DNA of 10,401 bases. It comes from Thermoanaerobacterales bacterium. Its GTDB lineage: Bacteria; Actinomycetota; Acidimicrobiia; Acidimicrobiales; JACDCH01. The position numbers were made by a program, and so were the translations under genes. The notes under the pieces are model-generated. The model saw only the letters and a program-made list of their open reading frames with translations, was not told the origin of the DNA and did not search any database. The DNA is taken from the NCBI GenBank assembly GCA_017577565.1, contig PKRH01000120.1:1-10401 (forward strand), read 5' to 3'. This document shows, piece after piece, positions 4,926-10,401 of this stretch (positions within the stretch are counted from its first letter, which is position 1; each line of letters begins with the position of its first letter).

Positions 4926-6533
4926 TCAGGCCAGCCGGTCGGCTCGCCGCACCACCAGCACCCAGGTCAGCACGCCGGACAGCGCGACCAGCACGATGCT
5001 GCCCAGCGCCGCCTCGGCGAGGAAGGCGGCCTCGACGTCGGCCCAGATGCGGGTCGTCAGCGTCCGGAAGCCGATCGGCGCCGTCAGCAGCGTGATCGGC
5101 AGCTCCTTCATCGTCGACAGCAGGACGAGCCCGCCGCCCGCCGCCAGCCCCGGCGCCATGAGCGGCAGGTCGACGGTGGCGAAGCGCCGTGCCCGCCCGG
5201 CCCCGAGCATCCGGGCGGACTCGTCGAGCCGGCGGGGCACGGCGGCCACCGCCACCTGGGTGGCCCGCAGCGACTGGGCCCCCAGGTGGACGACGTAGGC
5301 GAACACGAGCATGACGTAGCTCTGGTAGAGGCCCCACGAGGCCGGGAGCTGGCTGGTCCAGAAGACGACCGCCAGGGCGACGACGACGCCGGGCAGCGCG
5401 AAGCCGGAGGCGACGAGGCCGTTGGCCAGGACGCCGGTGCGCGCCCGGTAGCGCACCGACAGGTAGGCCAGGGGCAGCAGGACGGCGACGGCCACGACGG
5501 CCGTCACCACACCGATGCCGGCGGTGTTGAGCGCCGGCTCGGCCAGGTCGGCCAGGCCGTCGCGGTCGCGGGCCAGGACGCTCCCCCGCCCGGTCAGGCC
5601 CCGCCACGCCCACAGCGACAGCGACGCCAGCGGCCCACCCAGGGCGACGACGACCCAGCCGGCCACGGCGGCCAGGGCCGGCCACCGCCACCGGCCGAGC
5701 GGCACCTGGAGCCCGGCGCGGGTGCGGGTGCCCTCCTCGACCACGCGGCGGCGGGCGGCGGCCCGCTCGGCGGCCACGACCGCCACCGCCAGCACCGCCA
5801 GCAGCAGACCGAGCGCCACCGACCGGTCACGGTCGAGCAGCCGGTTGGTGTAGATGGCCCGGGTGAGCGTGTCGTAGCGCAGGATGACGACGACGCCGAA
5901 GTCGCTCAGGGCGTAGAGGAACACCAGCAGGGCGCCGGCGGCCACGGCGCCCCGGATCTGCGGGAGCACGACCGTCCGGAAGACGGCCGCCGGCCGCCGC
6001 CCGAGCAGGCGGGCGCTCTCCTCCAGCGAGGCGGGAAGTGCGGCCAGCCGGGCGGACACGGGCAGGAGCACGTACGGCGTGGTGAACAGCGTCAGCACCA
6101 GCCACGCCCCCCAGAAGCCCTCGGGCCGTCGGGGCTCGGCACCGACGAGCCCCAGCGGCCCCTCCAGCAGCCCACCGGGCGCGAGCGCGGCGGTGAGCGC
6201 CAGGGCACCGACGAACGAGGGGAACACCAGCGGCAGCGCCGCCAGCGTCGCCCAGAGCCGGCGCAGCGGCAGGTCGGTGCGGGTCGTCAGCCACGCCAGC
6301 CCGGTGCCGACGACGGCGGCGGACAGGGCCGTCGCCGTCGCCAGCACCAGGGAGCTCCGCAGGGGCTCGAGCGTGGCCGGCGAGGTGTAGAGGGCGGCGA
6401 GGTCCTCCTCGCCGGTGGCCGTCCGCCATGCCAGGTAGAGCAGGGGCGCCGTGAACGCGACGCCGACGGCGGCGCCGGTGACGGCGAGCAGGGCGGGCGG
6501 ACGGCCGGCGGGGCCCCTACCGGGTGAGGCCAC
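4926..6533 (-). CDS. Ferric-type ABC transporter permease, fused double domain (FbpB/AfuB-like)
   Basis: Integral membrane permease of 535 aa with about 12 predicted helices, made of two binding-protein-dependent transport permease domains in one chain, as in FbpB-type ferric importers. Each half has an EAA-type cytoplasmic loop that docks the ATPase: LEESARLLGRRPAAVFRTVVLP (about 170-191, shown here as two parts LEESARLLG and RRPAAVFRTVVLP) and LDESARMLG (436-444) followed by a similar helix. The first helix begins at about residue 13, and the chain ends with a basic segment VRRADRLA. GTG 6533 is used. It lies within the 3' end of the binding-protein gene (17-bp overlap, different frame), implying translational coupling. 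Together with the binding protein and ATPase it should import iron or another metal cation; the metal is inferred. Confidence 0.93.
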   Translation of the reverse strand: MASPGRGPAGRPPALLAVTGAAVGVAFTAPLLYLAWRTATGEEDLAALYTSPATLEPLRSSLVLATATALSAAVVGTGLAWLTTRTDLPLRRLWATLAALPLVFPSFVGALALTAALAPGGLLEGPLGLVGAEPRRPEGFWGAWLVLTLFTTPYVLLPVSARLAALPASLEESARLLGRRPAAVFRTVVLPQIRGAVAAGALLVFLYALSDFGVVVILRYDTLTRAIYTNRLLDRDRSVALGLLLAVLAVAVVAAERAAARRRVVEEGTRTRAGLQVPLGRWRWPALAAVAGWVVVALGGPLASLSLWAWRGLTGRGSVLARDRDGLADLAEPALNTAGIGVVTAVVAVAVLLPLAYLSVRYRARTGVLANGLVASGFALPGVVVALAVVFWTSQLPASWGLYQSYVMLVFAYVVHLGAQSLRATQVAVAAVPRRLDESARMLGAGRARRFATVDLPLMAPGLAAGGGLVLLSTMKELPITLLTAPIGFRTLTTRIWADVEAAFLAEAALGSIVLVALSGVLTWVLVVRRADRLA

Positions 6534-7572
6534 TGGCGTCGATCATCTCCGTGGTCGCCGCCAGGCCGCCACCGAGCTCGGACAGGTCGACCCGCGTCTT
6601 CGGCACCTCGTCGAAGGGCGGCACGCCCTCGGGGGGCTCGACCCCCGAGGCCAGCGGGTACTCGAAGGTCTCCTGGCTGAAGTAGGTCTGCGCCTCCTCC
6701 GAGAGGAGGAAGTCCAGGAGCTGCGCCGCCGCGTCGGCGTCGTCGGTGCCCTCGATGATCGCGCCCGCGGTCACGAGCAGGGTCGAGCCGTAGTCGCCCT
6801 CCGGGAAGAAGTGGTTGGCCACCGGCAGGTCGGGGTCCTCGGCCAGCGCCCGGGCGGCGTAGTAGTGGTTGACGAGGCCCATCGGCACCTCGCCCCGGCC
6901 GACGGCCTCGACGATCGCCGTGTTGCCGTCGAAGGTCGGCGGGTCGCCGGCGGCCATCCCGTCGAGCCAGGCCTGGGCCTCGTCCTCGCCGAGCTGGACC
7001 CGCAGCACGGTGACGAAGTCCTGGAACGAGGCGTTCGTCGGCGCCAGGGCCACCTGCCCGGCGTACTGCTCGTCGGTCAGGTCGAGCACCGAGTCGGGCA
7101 GCGTCGCGGGGTCGACGAGGTCGGTGTTGTAGACGAGGGTGCGGACGCGGCCGGACAGGCCGACCCACGTGCCGTCCTCCGCGGCGTCGCCCTCGGCGAC
7201 CTGCTCGAGCACGCTCTCGTCGATCTCGGCGAGCCGGCCCTGCTCGGCGAGGAAGCCGACCGCGCCCGGGCTCTGCGAGATGAACACGTCGGCGGGCGAG
7301 TTGTCGCCCTCCTCGTCGATGAGCAGCGCCAGGTCGGCCGAGTCGCCGTAGCGGACCTCGACCTCGATGCCGGTCTCCTCGGAGAAGTCCTCGAACAGCG
7401 GGCCGATGAGGTCCTCCTCGCGGCCGCTGTAGATCGTCAGCGTGCCGCCGCCCTCGTCGGCGCCCGCGCCGCCGTCGTCGCCGTCGTCGTCGTTCCCGCA
7501 GCCCGCCATCAGCGGTAGCAGCACCACCGCTGCTGCGGCGGCTCCCCAGAAGCCGCGTGCATGTGTCCTCAT
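6517..7572 (-). CDS. Ferric-type ABC transporter substrate-binding lipoprotein (FbpA-like)
   Basis: Extracellular solute-binding protein of 351 aa, probably lipid-anchored: MRTHARGFWG, a hydrophobic stretch and lipobox LMAGC with Cys25, then an acidic Gly/Asp linker. The mature protein starts GGGTLTIYSGREEDLI, typical of the iron-binding family. The adjacent tyrosines Tyr237-Tyr238 in GLVNHYYAARAL match the Tyr pair that coordinates Fe(III) in FbpA/FutA-type proteins. Length fits the family. ATG 7572 is chosen because it directly precedes the signal peptide and lies seven bases after a -10; GTG 7596 would add eight residues and lie upstream of that -10. Its stop overlaps the permease start. 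Fe(III) is the most likely cargo; other metals of the same family are possible. Confidence 0.93.
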   Translation of the reverse strand: MRTHARGFWGAAAAAVVLLPLMAGCGNDDDGDDGGAGADEGGGTLTIYSGREEDLIGPLFEDFSEETGIEVEVRYGDSADLALLIDEEGDNSPADVFISQSPGAVGFLAEQGRLAEIDESVLEQVAEGDAAEDGTWVGLSGRVRTLVYNTDLVDPATLPDSVLDLTDEQYAGQVALAPTNASFQDFVTVLRVQLGEDEAQAWLDGMAAGDPPTFDGNTAIVEAVGRGEVPMGLVNHYYAARALAEDPDLPVANHFFPEGDYGSTLLVTAGAIIEGTDDADAAAQLLDFLLSEEAQTYFSQETFEYPLASGVEPPEGVPPFDEVPKTRVDLSELGGGLAATTEMIDASGLTR

Positions 7573-7579
7573 GGGCCGA

Positions 7580-7609
7580 ACGCTAGCCCTGCTCACCGCA
7601 GGATGTAAA
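7580..7609 (-). promoter_or_regulatory. Promoter of the binding protein-permease pair, probably leaderless
   Basis: On the minus strand TTTACA (7604-7609) and TAGCGT (7580-7585) are separated by 18 bases, and the ATG at 7572 follows after seven more. This fits a -35/-10 pair with transcription starting at or near the A of the start codon. It lies in the 43-bp gap after the ATPase stop (7616), so the two downstream genes can be expressed independently of the ATPase gene. A short dyad-like TTAGGAGCCCTTTA (7606-7619) overlaps the -35. Confidence 0.65.
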
Positions 7610-7615
7610 GGGCTC

Positions 7616-8737
7616 CTAACTCACGCTCGCCGCAGCCGGCGCGGCCGCCGGCGCCGCGTCCCCGGCGGGGAAGGCGACCGCCGGCGGGCCCTGGTGGCGC
7701 ACGGCGACCCGGTCGCCGCGGTCGAAGCGGGGCACCGAGCCGGCCCGCACCCGCAGGGACGGCCCGGCGTCGAGGCGGACGAGGTACACGGTGTCGTGCC
7801 CGTAGTACTCCCGCAGCTCGACCGTCGCCGGCTCGCCCCCGGCGGGCGACGGGTCGTCGAGCACCAGGTGCTCGGGCCGCACGACGACCTCGACCGACCC
7901 CTCGGCCCGACCGTCGAGCGGCACCGGGCCGACCGGCGTGGTCGCCGTGTCGCCGTCCGCCCGGCCGGCGACGAGGTTGGCGTCGCCCACGAACGTCGCC
8001 ACCCAGCGGGTCGCCGGGCGGGCGTAGACCGCGGCCGGCGACCCCTGCTGGACGATGCGGCCCTCGTGCATGACCGCCACCTCGTGGCCGAGCACGAAGG
8101 CCTCCTCCTGGTCGTGGGTGACGAACACGGTCGTCACCCCGAGGTCGGCGAGCAGGCGGTGCACCTCCGTGCGGACCTGGACCCGCAGCGCGGTGTCGAG
8201 GTTGGAGAACGGCTCGTCGAGCAGCAGCACCCCCGGCTGGGGCGCCAGGGCCCGGGCGAGGGCGACGCGCTGCTGCTGGCCGCCGGACAGGGTGGCCGGG
8301 CTGCGGTCGCCGAGCCCGGCGAGGCCGACCATGGCCAGGGCGGCCTCGACCCGCGGCCCCCGACGCTCGCGCCGCGGCAGCCCGTAGCCGACGTTCTGGG
8401 CGACGCTCATGTGGGGGAACAGCGCCCAGTCCTGGAACACCATGCCGACCCGGCGACGCTCGGGCGGCACGTGCCGGCCGGGACCGGCCACCACCCGCTG
8501 GCCGATGCGGACCTCGCCGCCGTCGAGGCGCTCGAGGCCGGCGATGCAGCGCAGCAGCGTCGTCTTGCCGCAGCCGCTCGGCCCCAGCAGGGCCACGACC
8601 GACCCGGGCTCGACCCGTAGGTCGACCTCACGGAGCACCTCGTGGTCACCGAACCGCTTGCGGGCGGCCTGCACCACGATCCCGTCGGGGCCGGCTGCCG
8701 TGACCGCCGTCTGGTTCGCTGAGCGCTCGGCGTCCAT
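7616..8737 (-). CDS. Ferric-type ABC transporter ATP-binding protein with C-terminal TOBE-like domain (FbpC-like)
   Basis: Cytosolic ATPase of 373 aa that powers import through the neighbouring permease. Motifs in order: Walker A GPSGCGKTT (52-60), Q-loop FQDWALFPHM (101-110), ABC signature LSGGQQQR (150-157), Walker B VLLLDEP (170-176), D-loop SNLD (178-181) and H-loop VTHDQEEA (206-213). Residues about 255-360 form the regulatory OB/TOBE-like domain found in the FbpC/PotA/MalK group (VVVRPEHLVL, LREYYGHDTVYLVRL). ATG 8737 is preferred; GTG 8830 would add 31 Gly/Pro-rich residues read through the divergent promoter region. The chain ends in an Ala/Pro-rich tail. Being first of the three importer genes but followed by a separate promoter is unusual. 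Confidence 0.93.
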   Translation of the reverse strand: MDAERSANQTAVTAAGPDGIVVQAARKRFGDHEVLREVDLRVEPGSVVALLGPSGCGKTTLLRCIAGLERLDGGEVRIGQRVVAGPGRHVPPERRRVGMVFQDWALFPHMSVAQNVGYGLPRRERRGPRVEAALAMVGLAGLGDRSPATLSGGQQQRVALARALAPQPGVLLLDEPFSNLDTALRVQVRTEVHRLLADLGVTTVFVTHDQEEAFVLGHEVAVMHEGRIVQQGSPAAVYARPATRWVATFVGDANLVAGRADGDTATTPVGPVPLDGRAEGSVEVVVRPEHLVLDDPSPAGGEPATVELREYYGHDTVYLVRLDAGPSLRVRAGSVPRFDRGDRVAVRHQGPPAVAFPAGDAAPAAAPAAASVS

Positions 8738-8747
8738 CTGACCTGAC

Positions 8748-8753
8748 ACGGTA
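8748..8753 (-). promoter_or_regulatory. Possible -10 element of the ATPase gene
   Basis: TACCGT on the minus strand fits TAnnnT and ends ten bases before ATG 8737, which would give a leader of only a few bases. AGG just before the ATG is a poor ribosome-binding site. No -35 is evident. Confidence 0.3.
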
Positions 8754-8821
8754 GCGGGCGATCCCCCGGCCAGGTCCAGGCCCGGGTCGCCGCTCCGGCC
8801 ACCCTCCGCCGGTCGGAGCCG

Positions 8822-8827
8822 TAGGAT
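8822..8827 (+). promoter_or_regulatory. -10 element TAGGAT of the methyltransferase-glycosyltransferase operon
   Basis: TAGGAT fits TAnnnT and is followed by eight bases and GTG 8836, compatible with a leaderless transcript. The contained AGGA is nine bases from the GTG and could instead act as a ribosome-binding site, so the two readings compete. Confidence 0.5.
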
Positions 8828-8835
8828 CACGGCCC

Positions 8836-9597
8836 GTGGACCTCGCCGAGCGGGGGGACGTCGAGACCCCCCACCGCCACCCCTGGGAGGTGGTGCGCGC
8901 CCGGTTCTTCCGGTCGCTCATCACCCGTCACGCCGGCGGCACCCCGCCCCGGCGCATCCTCGACGTGGGTGCCGGCGACGGCTTCTTCGCCGGCGAGCTG
9001 AGCCGGGAGACGGCGGGCGCGGCCGAGATCGTCTGCTGGGACGTCAACTACCGCAGCGAGGACCTGGCCGCCGACCTGCCGCCCGGCGTGGTCCGCACGG
9101 CCGAGGAGCCGTCGGGCACCTTCGACCTCGTCCTGCTGCTCGACGTCCTCGAGCACATCGACGACGATGCCGGGTTCCTCGACCGCTCGGTGCTGCCCCA
9201 CCTCGCCGAGGGCGCGCTCGTCGTGGTGAGCGTCCCGGCCTACCAGCGGCTGTTCTCGTCGCACGACGAGGCCCTCGACCACCGGCGCCGCTACTCCCCC
9301 GGCCGCCTGCGGGCGCTGCTCGCCCCCCGCCTCGATGTCGTCGAGCGCGGCGGCCTGTTCGCCTCGCTCGTGCCCGTGCGGGCCGCCGAGGTCGTGCGGG
9401 AGCGGCTGGTCGGGCCGCCCCCGTCGCACGGCATCGGCGCCTGGCGCGGTGGCCCCGCGCTCACCCGGGCGGTCAGCGGGGCGCTGGCCGCCGACGCCGC
9501 GGTCGGCCGGTGGCTGGCCCGCCGGGGCGTCGTCGCCCCGGGCCTGTCGACCTGGGCGGTGTGCCGGCCCCGCGCCCCCGGCGGCACCGGCTCGTGA
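8836..9597 (+). CDS. Class I SAM-dependent methyltransferase
   Basis: Cytosolic methyltransferase of 253 aa. SAM-binding motif I is ILDVGAGDGFFAGEL (41-55), an acidic residue follows at the end of the second strand (VCWDVNYRSED, 67-77), and motif IV is FDLVLLLDVLEHIDDD (96-111). VVVSVPAYQRLFSSHDEALDHRRRYS (129-154 region, read here as VVVSVPAYQRLF then SSHDEALDHRRRYS) resembles the post-motif found in methyltransferases of surface-polysaccharide and lipid loci. The acceptor is unknown. GTG 8836 starts the protein about 40 residues before motif I. Its stop shares one base with the next ATG, so translation is coupled to the glycosyltransferase, suggesting both act on the same glycan or lipid. 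Confidence 0.9.
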   Translation: MDLAERGDVETPHRHPWEVVRARFFRSLITRHAGGTPPRRILDVGAGDGFFAGELSRETAGAAEIVCWDVNYRSEDLAADLPPGVVRTAEEPSGTFDLVLLLDVLEHIDDDAGFLDRSVLPHLAEGALVVVSVPAYQRLFSSHDEALDHRRRYSPGRLRALLAPRLDVVERGGLFASLVPVRAAEVVRERLVGPPPSHGIGAWRGGPALTRAVSGALAADAAVGRWLARRGVVAPGLSTWAVCRPRAPGGTGS

Positions 9598-10401
9598 TGG
9601 GCGAAGCCTGCACCCTCGTCGTCCCCTGCTTCAACGAGGAGCGGCGGCTCGACCCCGCCCGGCTCGACCGGCTCGCCGAGGCGGCCGGCGCCCGGGTGCT
9701 CCTCGTGGACGACGGCTCGACCGACGGCACCCGGGCGCTGCTCCAGCGGCTCGCGACGTCCGCGCCCGACCGGTTCGGCGTGCTCGGCCTGGACGCCAAC
9801 CGGGGCAAGGGCGAGGCCGTCCGGCGCGGGCTGCTGGCCGCGCTCGACCAGGGCGCCGGCGTCGTCGGCTACTGCGACGCCGACTTCGCCACCCCGCCGG
9901 AGGAGGTCGCCCGCCTGGTCGCCGCCCTGCGCGACGACCCGACCGTCGACGCGGTGCTCGGCAGCCGGGTGGCCCTGCTGGGCGCCGACATCCGCCGCTC
10001 CGCCGCCCGCCACTACTCCGGGCGGCTGTTCGCCACCGCCAGCAGCCTCGTCCTGCGGACGCCGATCTACGACACGCAGTGCGGTGCCAAGGTGTTCCGG
10101 GCCAGCGACGGGCTGCGGGACGCGCTGCGCGAGCCGTTCGTCAGCCGGTGGGCGTTCGACGTCGAGCTGCTCGGCCGGCTGCTGCGCCTCCCCGGCCACC
10201 GGATGGTCGAGGTCCCGCTGCGGGCCTGGTCCGAGGCCCCGGGCTCGAAGCTGACGCTGCGGGCCCGGGTCCGCGCCGCCGTCGACCTCCTCGCCATCCA
10301 CCGGGCGCTGCGCCGCGCCGGCCGCCACCTCGAGGGTCAGCCGGTCCCGTCGCCGTCGTCGCCATCCACCGGCTCGACGAACAGCGCGACCGGCGCCCAG
10401 G
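9597..10401 (+). CDS. GT2 glycosyltransferase, dolichyl-phosphate glucose synthase (ALG5)-like, 3' end beyond window
   Basis: GT-A fold glycosyltransferase family 2, at least 268 residues visible. Motifs: VVPCFNEERRL (8-18), VLLVDDGSTDGT (34-45), ANRGKGEAVRRG (67-78), the metal-binding YCDADFATP (92-100) and GSR (122-124). YDTQCGAKVF (158-167), SRWAFDVELL (183-192) and WSEAPGSKLT (211-220) are close to ALG5-type enzymes, which move glucose from UDP-glucose to a polyprenyl phosphate. No N-terminal membrane anchor is present, unlike eukaryotic ALG5. ATG 9597 overlaps the methyltransferase TGA by one base; GTG 9594 is also in frame. Core motifs end near residue 220, and the Ser/Thr/Pro-rich last 20 residues look atypical and lie opposite a possible convergent gene. 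The sugar and acceptor are inferred from family only. Confidence 0.9.
   Translation, partial: MGEACTLVVPCFNEERRLDPARLDRLAEAAGARVLLVDDGSTDGTRALLQRLATSAPDRFGVLGLDANRGKGEAVRRGLLAALDQGAGVVGYCDADFATPPEEVARLVAALRDDPTVDAVLGSRVALLGADIRRSAARHYSGRLFATASSLVLRTPIYDTQCGAKVFRASDGLRDALREPFVSRWAFDVELLGRLLRLPGHRMVEVPLRAWSEAPGSKLTLRARVRAAVDLLAIHRALRRAGRHLEGQPVPSPSSPSTGSTNSATGAQ
10337..10401 (-). CDS. Possible 3' end of a convergent gene
   Basis: Reading in from the right edge on the minus strand, the frame gives WAPVALFVEPVDGDDGDGTG followed by TGA (10337-10339). The mix of hydrophobic residues followed by an acidic tail looks protein-like, with nearly all third positions G or C, but only about 20 codons are visible and the opposite strand is also open. 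No family can be named. Confidence 0.3.
   Translation of the reverse strand, partial: WAPVALFVEPVDGDDGDGTG

Noticed and set aside
5286..6527. 413-codon plus-strand open frame opposite the permease
   Set aside because: It is Gln/Gly/Arg-rich antisense of a permease with paired EAA loops and clear helices.
9291..10328. Long minus-strand open frame opposite the methyltransferase and glycosyltransferase
   Set aside because: It is antisense to two genes with clear catalytic motifs and is a low-information Gly/Gln/Arg/Pro/Ala mixture.
1..10401. CRISPR arrays, tRNA or rRNA genes, insertion sequences, toxin-antitoxin or defence genes
   Set aside because: I looked for spaced repeats, cloverleaf structures, transposase or integrase motifs and small toxin-like pairs on both strands, and found none I could support.

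Overview
The window comes from a very GC-rich bacterium, almost certainly an actinomycete (Actinomycetota). Codon third positions are nearly all G or C, GTG starts are common, and at least two genes appear to be transcribed without a leader. The regulator at 4182-4910 resembles actinobacterial DtxR/IdeR. A Cys/His-rich mini-protein and an ALG5-like glycosyltransferase would fit Acidimicrobiia or relatives, but that class-level placement is inference. No RNA genes, CRISPR arrays, insertion sequences or phage genes are visible.

Layout. Positions 1-181 are a poor-quality contig end: a sequence resembling the Tn5/Nextera mosaic end is followed by long G and C runs. A GlxA-type AraC regulator (minus strand) runs into it and loses its stop codon. 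A 56-residue putative zinc-binding protein (plus) and an SDR oxidoreductase (minus) converge on a clean bidirectional hairpin terminator. Upstream of the SDR is a two-helix membrane protein with a long low-complexity tail. It is preceded by about 340 bp without a convincing gene, which hold a 13-bp tandem repeat, three consecutive GC-rich hairpins and a G-quadruplex motif.

The central block (3720-8737) looks like a metal module. It contains a small cupredoxin lipoprotein (minus), a divergent DtxR-family metalloregulator (plus), and a convergent ferric-type ABC importer (minus) in the order ATPase, binding protein, permease. The binding protein has the Tyr-Tyr pair of FbpA-type iron binders, the permease is the fused double-domain form, and the ATPase has all nucleotide-binding motifs. 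Binding protein and permease overlap and have their own promoter, separate from the ATPase. The regulator keeps part of the DtxR metal sites but, on manual alignment, has Glu and Gly where DtxR has Met10 and Cys102, so its metal preference is open.

The right end (8836-10401, plus) is a coupled pair: a class I SAM methyltransferase and a GT2 glycosyltransferase resembling dolichyl-phosphate glucose synthase, suggesting polyprenyl-phosphate sugar or cell-envelope glycan work. The glycosyltransferase runs off the window, and a convergent gene may end across its tail.

Overall this is mostly ordinary chromosomal housekeeping and transport DNA. I see no defence or mobile system. The most interesting points are the atypical metal site of the regulator, the structured gap at 3498-3607, and the split transcription of the iron importer.
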